Source: Hydractinia symbiolongicarpus
Taxonomy: Eukaryota; Cnidaria; Hydrozoa; Anthoathecata; Hydractiniidae
NCBI RefSeq assembly: GCF_029227915.1
Contig: NC_079877.1
Span: forward strand, 24,081,851-24,145,850
DNA length: 64,000 bases
Direction: 5' to 3'
Part shown: piece after piece, positions 48,313 through 59,640 of the stretch
How positions within the stretch are numbered: position 1 is the stretch's first letter
Layout of the letters: the number at the start of each line of letters is the position of its first letter
Position numbers and translations under genes: made by a program
Notes under the pieces: model-generated
Seen by the model: the letters and a program-made list of their open reading frames with translations, nothing else
What the model was told of the DNA's origin: nothing
Databases searched by the model: none

Positions 48313-49974
48313 TAAAGGGAAAATTGATTGATTTTAAGTATCGTGATTTACGGTGTTGTTCCTTGTATAACGCATTAGGCTCCTAGTTTCTAACAATTTT
48401 CCTCCTTCCCACATATTCAAACAATGTAACCTTTTTGCTATTCTGACATTATAAATCAAAGAAAGGCATGGATTTTACAACCAAAAATGTTCTAAATAAA
48501 CAATGTTGATTTTATGGAGAAGTGCTGATGAATGAAACCATGGTAATAAAAGGCGGAATTTGCATGACAAAGAACATTAAAAATAATTAGAATGTCTTTC
48601 CGACGATTTCGATTTGAATTTTGAGATCTAGGTATCAGCTGACTTATAAGGAAATGAACAATGAATATATAAAAATAAATGATAAGTAAGAGATCAAGAA
48701 TATCAGTTGTATTCTTTCATTTTTATAAAATTTACATAATTCCATACGTTGATTCTAAAACGAATTTTCAGATGGCATACCATTTTACTATTCTATCTGC
48801 GTAGGTGAAACCAGATTAGTAGTTTCTGACGTAAATAAAAACCGCAGAACAAAGATGACAATGTTTTTTTATTAACTTATGGCCCATTAAGCTTTTGTTT
48901 TAGGGTTTTTTTTATAAAAAATATAATGCTTGTGCATTTTTAAAAGTATTTACGTAGTGTAACTACAGATTGTTTACAAAGATTACACGTTGCAATACTA
49001 AATTAAAATATTAACACAGGATTATGGATGTTTCTCTAAAATCTATGTCATGGGTTCATAAAGTTTTTAAAAATAATTCAAAAGGATTAACTACTATTTT
49101 TTCTTTTTATTATATTTTATTGTAAAATGCCTAAGGTCGGATTTAATTGGTGACAGAGAAACAGGAATCTGTCAGTGTGAAAGAAGAAGTAATAATGTTC
49201 ACATCGACACTATTTGACCTATAAATTTAAAAGAAAACAAGTTAGAAAATTGTTCTTAAAGCACTTTGCTAATGCCCAGTGCCACTTATAGTAATAAAAA
49301 TACTTCGAGTCGATTCTAGGTAAGAAAGCAATTACCTGTTTTTTTATTGTTCATTAAAATTACAGGTTTAAAGCTATGGGGAATCAGTTGCCAGGAGGGG
49401 AAGTATTTAAAGCTGCCTCTTGACCAAGGTTTTTATTTGTATATTGTCGGTATTGTTTCACTGTCTATATGATAAGATCAGAAAAATTTCACTGATTGGT
49501 TATAAAAATATTAAATGCACTCGTCGGCAAAAAAAATTACCTAAAAGACCCTAAACAAACTAATTGAGTTCACAAATTTTGGGACTGATTGTAGCGCCAC
49601 ATTAAAAAGGTCCATGTTAGTTATATATCGAAATACACTCACAGTGAAAGGTTTATAGGTATTTTATTCGCATATAAAAAACGAACTTCGACTTAATATT
49701 TGATAATCTCTTATGCCAAAGCGATAAAAAATTTAACCACTAAATGCAAAAAACTTTAAATGCTGATTAATCATCTACTTAAAAAAAGTAATTTTATTGG
49801 TCCTTTGATTTCAGGTAGAGGAATCAAAATTTGAAAAAATCTCCTCCGTCAGATTTCTTGTCCAAACCTTGCGTTACAAAGAAACAGACAAACTACGAAT
49901 ATTATTATTATGAAAATATACCAGCTTTTACTGCAGTCTTGTTATTGTTCGTCCATTTTTAATCTTGTGGAAAC

Positions 49975-51060
49975 ATAAAAAAGAACGATATCTTTCTTAT
50001 CCTAGTTGCACTTGGTATAGACACAGAGTATTTCTGAATCTACATACAAATGTTGGTAATCGCAGCTTAATTGAAACTTCACTGCGAACATTGTTGTACC
50101 CTTAAGTCAATGGAACCACAGAGAAAAATTAAAGACGTTGCAGTGAGCATTGAGATTATTGAGCATTATTACCTGGGTAAAAGGGCAGCATCAATATTTC
50201 CGAAAATCGGGCAATGTGATTGCTTAGAATTACGTCATAGCGGGCAATATTCCACGGTTTTGCCCGCTACCATAGCAACCGTGTTTAAAGTTTAAATATG
50301 GTAGTATTAAATGTAAATAAACACGGAAAGAAGTAAACGAAGCGCGAAACAGAAGTGAAACTTACTTTTATCTTTTAGAGAATTCTATGATGTAGCTACA
50401 TTGAAAACCTGTAATGTTTACACGATATTCAATTTAAAAAAAAATATATTTTTAGTTCCATATGGGAATAGTTTCTATAAAGACATGGTTTCTACATCCT
50501 CCTTAGTCAAGTATCGCTCTCACAAGCTCGGACAATGCTTTGATGTCGGTCAATATTCTCTGGGATTGCCCTCATAAACAGTTATTATAGGGTTAATAAG
50601 TTTACATTTTCAAGATAATATCGTTGGTCGTATAAATTCTAATGTGCTGTTTTAATTCTTACACTTTTTTAAGTATTATTTACTTTAGCAAGACCTAGAT
50701 AAAACTTGTAACTATTTTTTTTCCTTTAAAAATAGAAAAATAACATATCGATTTAGGCATTTTTTTCAATCTGGGGAATCCATAAAGGCAGTTCTAATTC
50801 CTGGCACCATCGCTATTAATGCAGCTGATTTCCTGCAATCATGGAGCATTGGGAAAGTCCGCACTGCAATCCACGGAGTACAAATACCAACAAATACAAT
50901 GCGATTGTCGATGCCACACCAGTTGATTGCGTTCTTTACCCAATTTAACTATGATGTAACTATTTATTTTCAGGATGAAAATGGAAATGGGAAGACGAAA
51001 AATGCGTACGAACACTTAAAAAGGAGATTTGATTCTACCATAACTACTCACAAGTGTTAA
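49975..51060 (+). pseudogene. Dioxygenase copy F, dead
   Basis: Exon-1 remnants start at about 49975 with KNDIF but the ATG is lost. Sequence then jumps from about codon 10 to VALGIDTE (codon ~159), an internal deletion of about 450 bp, followed by stops. The end of exon 1 (TTTTCAAGATAATATCG) reappears only at about 50610, so about 430 bp (50166-50590) has been inserted. Exon 2 is recognisable at 50757-51060 (NAADFLQSWSIGKV, RLSMPHQLIAFF); R of the RxS site is H here. Several independent lesions make it non-functional. It is a relative of D rather than of B/C/E. Confidence 0.88.
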
Positions 51061-52185
51061 AAGAATATGAGTTGAATTGTTATTATTGTTAAAAACAGGA
51101 AGATTGTTTTGAAGGTGACTGACGTAAAGGAGAAACATATATATAAACCACATATTTAAATGCAACCCTGTAGGGAATTAAATAAAAGCTTCCGAGAGTC
51201 TTATATATTAATATTTAATTTAAATTAAAACATTCTTTTCTTTTGGAACATCTTAAAATTAAGTGTCTTACATCATTACATCTTAAAATTAAGTGTCAAT
51301 AATACAAAGAAAATGCAATAATTTACAATTAGTGAAGAATGTCAACGTCAGCATCTAAAGGCATGTCTTTCTTAAAAGAATTCTTTCAAGATATAATTAG
51401 TATAATTATTGTAAAATGTAAAACTTGTCATTATACTATAATATAAAATATTACACTTTTTTTTACAATTTTTATATTAATTTGGTCATCAGTAAAAATT
51501 TTTAAAGAATAATTTCTGGGACATTTTCAGAAATCATAATTTGTGGATTGCATGATATCTCATATCTGTTGAAAACTGTATTATTCACAATAAAATGATT
51601 TGTGGTTGTGCATTATCCGTGTCGTTATTCATATTTCAGCCGTATTAGGGTTCATAAATTATATCTTCAGGACGCCTAGTTTTCATTCGTGAACGAGGTT
51701 TTTTTTAACTTCCTCTGCGTAGCTTTTATTTGTGTACTTCACTTATCTGTCACTGAGACCCTCTTTACCTAAACAACTCGGTGAAAATGAAACCACATAC
51801 AATACAGGAATAAAAAGACATAAAGTGACTTGAAATTAGGATTTGATAACATAAAATTCACTTACGTAGTGCCACTCCTATTTTCAAATGCAAAGTAAAC
51901 AAAGAGAAAAAACAAATAAACAAGTTATAGCTATTTTACAAATAATTAATTTTATTTGTAATATTGTCATATTTACTAGAGAACATAAATAAAAATGACG
52001 TGAATACCCTCGCAAGTTTAAGCAGTTTTCCGAAGTGGAAAAGAAGAGTTCAAATACAAAAAATTCCAGGAAAAGACATAGCGAAGTTTGGCCCACGTTC
52101 AACTTCCTATGCCACTTGTTAAAAAAGGAAGCATGTGTAGCCATGATTGCCCAGTCCCAACGTTGTGCAAAAAATAAAACGTTTA

Positions 52186-52638
52186 AGCTGGACGCCATAT
52201 AATTGGGGTCGCTTACGTTGTCACGTAAATACAATCACAACGGAATATAACAATAACCTTTTTAACTGGATTATAAGAAAATAGCTTTTTATCATGAAAC
52301 TCCAGAAAAAACTAAACATTTTTTTTAAAATTTGCTATAACCATGTTTAGTGTTAATTTTGTACTGCTGCGTGCTGTGTTTGTAATATTTTGTATAAACA
52401 AATTGTCTCATATAGATAGTAAGTAGCTAAGTAAGTTTTTGGTTAGGTATATTTTTAATCATTTTCCGTCTTTGAATATTTATAATGTGCACACCGTAAT
52501 TTTTGCTTTCAATTGTTAAGTCAAAGTTTATTTGGTAATATGTTAATAAAAACAACTGTCAATTCTGAACTTTTTTTTTACGCTAAACAATAAAGAGTCA
52601 GGTAATATTTGACTAAATTATCAGGTATCCTGTCCGAA
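52186..52638. mobile_element. Short inverted-repeat element, second copy of member 1
   Basis: CTGGACGCCATATAATTGGG at the left and TCAGGTATCCTGTCCGAACA at the right. It duplicates the element at 37149-37545 as part of the block. Confidence 0.5.
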
Positions 52639-54512
52639 CATTCTTCCTAAATTTCCGGAGCCAAAGATTAGAAAAGTTTAATTATATAATCGCTCGTGTC
52701 TTTTATAGGAAAAAAGCTTGTTTGGTAGAGGCTCTTTAGATATGTGGAAAGATCATTGGCGCCGGAATTATCGGAAAGATTAAAGTAATTTTGTTGGCGA
52801 CAGCTATTTCTTGACATTGTGTTTTTATTTACGAGTTGAACAATGAATAGTTTTGTTCATATGCAAAAAAATATAGACCTTCGCAAAACCATAAATTGAA
52901 ACAAACTGTTTTTGTTATTATTGCCTCAAATTTCAAATTATTCAAGAATGAAATACTAAAAGCGATATGCAACAAATCTCCTACAGAATTACTATCCACA
53001 AATATACTTATCCATACTAGAACGGACATAATGATGTCAAAAGAAGTTACTTTAAAATTGGATTTAATAAATGAAAATCTTTTTTCCTATTTAGATGAAT
53101 ATTCTTATGAGTGTGACATTCACATGAAGTTCTAAATCGTTTGTTGTTGTGGTTGTAGTTGCCATTCAAAAGTCGTTTCTAGTTTAAAATTATCCTTCTT
53201 TATTTTTTCAGGGCATGCTCTAAAGGGAATATTTTAGACGGTTTAATCAAAATAGGCTAAATCTTAGAATATAAAAGAATAGATTATTCTGAAATTTCAC
53301 ATCATTAGGCAAGATACAGAATTTGTGTTATTTTTGAAATGCAAAAAAAAATGGTCGACGGAAAACATCTTGCAACAGAAGTAAAGACAGCCTAAGAACA
53401 CAGAGGCGTCCGATAAGAATATAAGGGGAATTAAATCTTTACCTGCGGAGGTTGAAATGTAAATGTGAATCATATACAATTACGGTGCTTGTTTAAGTGT
53501 TTTAAAAATTTAATAGTACCAATTATCTTTGACATGTTTCAATGTTAACTCTATTACTTCATTTCATGATACGTTGTTCCTGTTTCTGCACCAAACGGTT
53601 GAAGTAATTAAAATAACTTGGATTATAGTAGGTTTGTTGTTCCTCCAATGTATCCGGTAATTGATTTTTTTTTAACGTTAATCGCAACATAAATAAATTG
53701 CAATAAAATGTTTTTTGAAGATAAACTATTTTTGTGCAGAAAAATGTTCCACCACGTACTTTCTCGGTGCCATACTCTGATTACCTTCTAAATATTTTTA
53801 CAACAAAAATGAAGGAGGTGAATTCCTTTTCATCCTTTCTATCTAGTATTGCAATTATCTTTCTTAGGCTGGTCATCATCAAAAATTCACTTGTACAGGG
53901 AGTACATGCACTTAATTCTGGTGTGCAAAGCAGCGCACATTTGAATTAAAAAATTTACCTAGTTAACCAAAACATATGTTGTTTCACGTTTTATGAGTCA
54001 CAAATCCATAATAGTATTTTATGGTCCAAGACGGTTAGTTTTAGCATCATATATGAAATACATAAATTGTTAGGTACGTCACTGTGTAATGCAATGTTTT
54101 TTGATAATGTCCAGCAAGTAATTTTTGAGGGTTACAAGTATTCAGCAATCTACTTAATTAACTTAATAACAAAGAATATGAGAAAAATATGACACGGGGT
54201 GTAGGTTTAATTAACATGCATTAGCATTGACGAAATCAGAAATTACTGGATGTAAAATTTAATTCGCTTTAATGTTGGTTTTTAATTTAATATATGTGTC
54301 GTAATGCTGACAGCACTAAGCTGTAAGTATAAGAAATGTGGAAAGTGGGGCCTATCTCTAAATAAAGTTAAAAAGTGCAAAGTTCATTGTAAACATGATG
54401 TGGAAATTAAATGCTGACGTTTGACCCTTTCCAGTTGTTGTTTACCAAATGCGCACTTGATAACACCTAAAAGACAAGGTTCAAACATCAGAAGTTTGGC
54501 ACTAACAGTTAA

Positions 54513-55087
54513 ACAGGACACCAGGTAATTGGATTCGGTTACGATGGTCACGTATATGCTATCATATCAAAAAAGACACATTCATTTCCTCAAGAGTTAT
54601 TTAACACTAAATTTGTGGAAAAATCAAGAAACAGATTCCAATAAACAGGTTTCCAGAAACCTGCTATATAATAATTAGTTAGCCTTTTGTTGCTGGTATC
54701 AAACATGCTTGGCATATTTACGTAAACACATATTTAACATATAGTAGTCTAATTGGATGCTATTTCCGTACTTTTTCTCCTAGTTACCTGTTTCGCTCTT
54801 CTAAGTTTTCTTATTATCATGTAGTTAAAGTAAAAAGTGAGTTGCTTGATCCTTAAAAAAATCGCGTAAATCGTTGTAACGGTGTTGTTGCAGTGTTGCG
54901 GCAACGCTATGATAGTGTAACAATGGTCGAACGCGGACACTTATTCTCTGCTCAAAAATACTGTTTTAAAGTTTAATTTCCATATATGTTGATTAAACAA
55001 CTTTGACTTTGCACCGTTATATTTACATCAAATAAAACTAACGTGAAGCCAGTTACTCTTAAACCAAATTATTAATTATCCTGTCCA
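54513..55087. mobile_element. Short inverted-repeat element, second copy of member 2
   Basis: Left end ACAGGACACCAGGTAATTGG, right end AATTATCCTGTCCAAA. A reversed copy begins near 61873 (GGACAGGACAACTATTAATT). Confidence 0.5.
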
Positions 55088-56579
55088 AACATTGCATCCA
55101 AATTTGCAGATCCAGTTAGTTTGTTGCAGGTATTTTCTTGAAACCTGCTTTGTTAGTCAAGAGATTTGCCAGTTTTGTGACAAACCAGCATGAACAGGAA
55201 AGTAACTGAAAAATATGACAAAGTTAATTTCTTCTTTACGAATGTTGTTAATGTTGTGAATAAAATTTTGGAATTTGTTGTGATTAGTGATTTTTGTTAA
55301 ACTATAACTTGTTGTAAAAATTAGAGTCAACAAACTGAATTATTCTGTTAAATTTTTTGTTACAATACGATCATGGTGTTCAGAGTCAAAAGAATTCGTT
55401 GCATAAATGATTGGTTAAACTCTGTGATGTGAACATTTTTGTGAGTTATATGCTGATTATTTTTGTTCTTCTTTTTTCTTGATGATTACAATATATAATG
55501 ATTCTTTTTTCGTAAAAGTTAATTTCCCCTTACCGTACCTTACTACTAAACTAAAATCAGATTTTTAAAGAAACCTTATTTAGTAAGATCTAGCAAAGTA
55601 AAATGGACTTTAATGTGTTATTTTTTATTTTTATTATAAAATGTGCAAACGTACTGGACTATTCATTACAGCAGCAGTTGGAGACAGAGAAAGAATTCAT
55701 ATGACGAATCTGAAAAGAATGAATGACAAATTTCTGTCGTTCCTATCGGTTCTTAAACATTTCTTTAAGATAAGAATAAATTGTCATAAAAAGTCATTTT
55801 TCATGTCCTTTTTCAGGACAATTTATTTTCTCTTTCCCCAGTCATGATTTATTGCATTCACTCTATAAATAGTTTCAACATTTCTGTCAAATTTTACTGT
55901 ATCCTGTTGAATGGTTGGTTTAATTTCAAAAAACAATGTCATGGAACCATACGAAAACTTTGGCCAAGCTGCTGAGATATTTTGTTGGCATTTTTACTTT
56001 AGTAATGCATTGTGTAATCGTTGTAATTAATTAAGTTCTTGTAATTAAATTTGGTGAGCTACTAATTAAAGTATACTAAAAATAAAAAAAGTTCAATTGT
56101 CGATATGTTGGTAAAAAAAATCATCGCTGTTCAGTGGTTTTATTTACATCAGGTACAACTGGCAATATTCCACCTAGTCTGCTATCTACGTATTGTGGAA
56201 AAAATAGCAGTATACTTAAATCTTTGTTTTATGGCTTGCTAATGACCCATAAGTTGTTAACGTCTTCAGTTTTTACACTTTTTTGTCGAACATTACTATC
56301 ACATTTCATTTATTGCAGGGATACAGAGAAACATAAAACTAATACAAAAAAGTTATTTTTTTATTTAAAAATACCTATGAGAGTTCTATAAAAGGATGAC
56401 CAGAAATAAAAAAGGGAGTAATTACAATCCATGATAAATAAAATACATCCGATTAGCGCAACTACTTTGTCATAATAACCGTGAACTTATTTGTAATTAG
56501 ATAAACTATAATTTTACTGTAAATTAGTATTGATATTAAAGTTTAAGAACTCGTGAAAAATATTTTTTTAATATTTTTG

Positions 56580-58490
56580 AAAACAATGTCCCCTCTGCTT
56601 ATTCTAGTTGGTAAGGCCTTAAGAATGTTGGCATTGGTACCATCCATGTGATCCGCCATAAAGCAGACAGTGGCATAAAAAGTAACACGATCTTGCGCAA
56701 ACTAGGGCGGCAAATTTAACAATTCGTTGATAAATACATTTAGCGAATACAATCTCGATTTTAGCAACGAACGTTTTTGTACAACGAATTCACCGAAAAC
56801 TATAATTAATTGATATGGCACCAGTCAACTACTTTTTCCAAGTTCCAGTCCTGCGGGTGATGTTATATCTGCATGAGAAGTTGGACTAAAAATAGTCTTT
56901 GACACAAGTTTGTAAATAATATATTACGTTTTGTAAGTAAAAGCCTAGGTAACTTGATCTCTCAGAGCTTTTAACATGCACAAGGGTTTTGAAGGAATCT
57001 ATATTTACTTTTTCCATTTTTTATATGCCAATAATTGCTTTTTATACATACATACATGTATGAAACGGCATAATCGCTTTTTGTCCCGGGCTTTTGTCCC
57101 GTGCTTTGATTCGTTTTATTATTTTCTTAAAATACAAGATTACAATCAGTCATATGTTTGGCAAAAAATGTTTAGTCAGGACACTAAGTAATTGGATTCG
57201 TTTTCCTCATTCACGTAAATGCAATCGTAACAAAATGATAACATATACTTTTTCTTTAAGAGAGCCATAAGAAAATAACTTTTTAACATTAAACCTTAGA
57301 AAAACAACCATAAAGAGTATTTGTTAACATCTCTAATAAACATTGTTAGTACCATATACTGATTTAATTTAGATGACAATTTAGTAACCTCTTTTCTGGT
57401 AACATTTCTGGCTGTTTTCTATTAAAGATTTAGTTAAAGTAAAAAAAGTTCTTAAAAATATTTTTTGTAGTTTAAAGTAAAGGTAGTGTACGATAATTTT
57501 TTTGGATTCACAAAATCTTGAATGTTCAAGATTTAATTTTTTTAAGGCTTTAATCTATTGTATCTATTATGTTCATAGATTTTCAAAATGGTCAAAAAAC
57601 CGCATTTTCTATGGAACGCGCTGCAGGTGAATGGTTGCAAGAGTTTTGCTTTGATAATAGAGAACGACTGGTGAAACGCATAGCGCAGTTTTTGCGATGT
57701 CTGCGGTATGGAGCAATTAACGCACCGGCCCACGGAAAGTTCAGGGATAAAGTAAAAGAATTATCACAGTTTGATAACTCGGATATAGCCCACGCTCTTT
57801 GACAAGTTTAAAGTGGGTTGGCATAATATTGAAACGCCGTAGATCATTGCTTGTGGGTACGATCTTTAAAATTAATCATTTATTGCAACATTTTCTTGCA
57901 CATGAATTGTGGTGACAAATTTTATTTGACTTAATTACTTTGTGTTTGCTCTTCTTGACTGTTTGGGATGTAAATTGACCGCAGCAGTATCATAAGTCTT
58001 CTAAAAACATAATTTTTTAATACAAGAAAAAAAAAATCTTCTGCCATTAATAACCAAAATTTGAATCGCTACATACTTTGTTCTTGCTGCTTTTAACAGC
58101 CTACTTCCGTGATTATATATTTAAAATATGCAAACCATAATATTTCCTTACATATCGGAAGTTTTTTTACGTCAAACATAATTAATGAGGAGTCAGGTCG
58201 CACTTGACTTAATTATTATGCTACCCAAACGTGTGGAGGCAAAGATCAGCTTTAGCAAAATTTAAGCAATAAAATCAGTCAGAGATGTCAAAAGGTCTGC
58301 CTTCTGAGAAAAATGCTTGTTTGGTAAAGACTCTTCAGTTATGTAGGAAAAGTATTGGCGCTAGAATAACCGGTAAGGTTAAAAAAATTATTGTTTTGAT
58401 AATAAAGTCGTAACATTTTGTCGCTATAAACAATTTAAACTAAAAAGAAGTTGCGTTCTTATATAAAAAATATAGACCTTTGCAACGCGG
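56580..58490. repeat. Duplicated non-coding block S2
   Basis: Counterpart of S1 (42840-44580). It contains a 77-codon frame at 57569-57802 (FSMERAAGEWLQEFCF...) that is more complex than the surrounding noise, but the S1 copy of the same DNA has no such frame. Confidence 0.75.
57173..58231. mobile_element. Short inverted-repeat element, second copy of member 3
   Basis: Left end TCAGGACACTAAGTAATTGG at 57175, right end AATTATTATGCTACCCAAAC. A reversed left-end piece is at about 60012-60045. Confidence 0.4.
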
Positions 58491-59640
58491 AAAATTATAA
58501 TCAATTTTCTTAGCACTATTTCCCTTTAATTACAACACGAAAACGTAGATATGCAGCAAATTTCTAACATATTTACCATCGATACACTTGTTACTACAAG
58601 GGATACAATTATGTAAGACAAAATGTATAGTCAAAAAGGCATTTGAGTTTTTGAATTTTGGTCTTTTCGGTCATTATTTTCTTTTCAGGTTACTACAATA
58701 AAAATCAGTGCCTTTTGAGACGTTAAATAGTTACCATCTTAAAAATAGCTTTTTCGTGTGTAAAAATATTTCATATAATGTTGAACTTTGATGACATGTG
58801 AAATTGTACACAAAGATATGTTAATAAACTACCTTTGACCTTTAGACTCTGAAGCATTCACTTAAAACATCCACAAAAATTTTGGGGGTGTTTTTCACGT
58901 CACTGAGCGCAAATTTTGGCTACCTATTGTTGCCGCGTTAACGATCACTGCCAGATAGCAAATTAATTCTCTTTCATCTGAGACTGTAATTTGGTATCTG
59001 AAAGTTGAGTATGCTAATAAATTACATATCGGTATTGTTGCGTTGCTGTGTCGTCGTATACGTACGTGTGATTTTATGGTTTGTTGAGCACTAAAAAAAA
59101 CTGTATAACGGATATTACAAAAAATGTGGAGGCGTACCACCAAAATAAAAAGGTAAGAGTGCAAATAGCAATGCAAGCGAATGCAAAATTTGGATTGAAA
59201 TAACGTTTGACCCTTGATAACAGCTAAAATGTAAGATTGAAATTATTAGAATTTCGGCATAAACATTTGTACGGGACACCAGGTAATTAAGGCTACTTAA
59301 CTTGATCACGTACGTTCAATGTCAATAAAGAGGACTTTCAAAACAATTTCCTGAATAGAGACATTTAACACAAAGTATGTGGAAAATTAATGAACAGATT
59401 TCCTGGCATTTGCTATTTACTAAACATTCAGTTTTTTGTTACTGATACGTGTCACCTGTACAATATTTATGTATGCAATCAATTATTCAACATGGCACCC
59501 TGGTTTGATGTTAACTCTGTAATCTCGTTTATTGCCACCTGATCTGCACTTTCAAGATTTCCTTACTTCCTGACTTCTATTAACTAAAATAAAAAGTAGG
59601 GGCTCTTGAATATATTTTTAGAAGACTTGTGGATTCAATA
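57540..59640. other. Spacer of the large inverted repeat, no gene seen
   Basis: The part to about 58490 belongs to S2; 58780-59400 is the inverted counterpart of 26800-27430. No supported coding frame. Confidence 0.5.

Larger units (their letters stand above)
46160..49660. repeat. Segmental duplication unit E
   Basis: Third copy of the block holding B and C, in the same orientation. Its right part (49195-49640) matches 31845-32270, next to unit B. Its left edge is disturbed by the tandem 3'-end copies. Confidence 0.85.
51990..55260. repeat. Duplicated non-coding block R2
   Basis: Same orientation as R1 (36960-40600), with the same order of anchors. Right of it, at 55260-56580, there is no dioxygenase gene where R1 is followed by copy D, so the gene was either lost here or inserted there. 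A 79-codon frame at 52896-53135 is not shared with R1, so I do not call it. Confidence 0.8.
51735..57540. repeat. Left arm of a very large inverted repeat
   Basis: This block recurs, reversed, at 59640-64000 and beyond the window. Anchors in order: CTGTCACTGAGACCCTCTTT (51750) with the reverse of the window end; TGGAAAAGAAGAGT (52038) with 63760; GCATGCTCTAAAGGGAA (53213) with 62850; GGACTATTCATTACAGC (55655) with 61205; GACCCATAAGTTGTTAACGT (56243) with 60635; TTTTTCCATTTTTTATATGC (57009) with 60245. Confidence 0.8.

Noticed and set aside
52896-53135. 79-codon frame in block R2
   Set aside because: Not retained in R1 or the inverted copy.
55641-55847. 68-codon frame with a diverged partner at 60967-61230
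   Set aside because: The two versions differ by frame shifts and the C-terminal half is low complexity; likely non-coding duplicated DNA.
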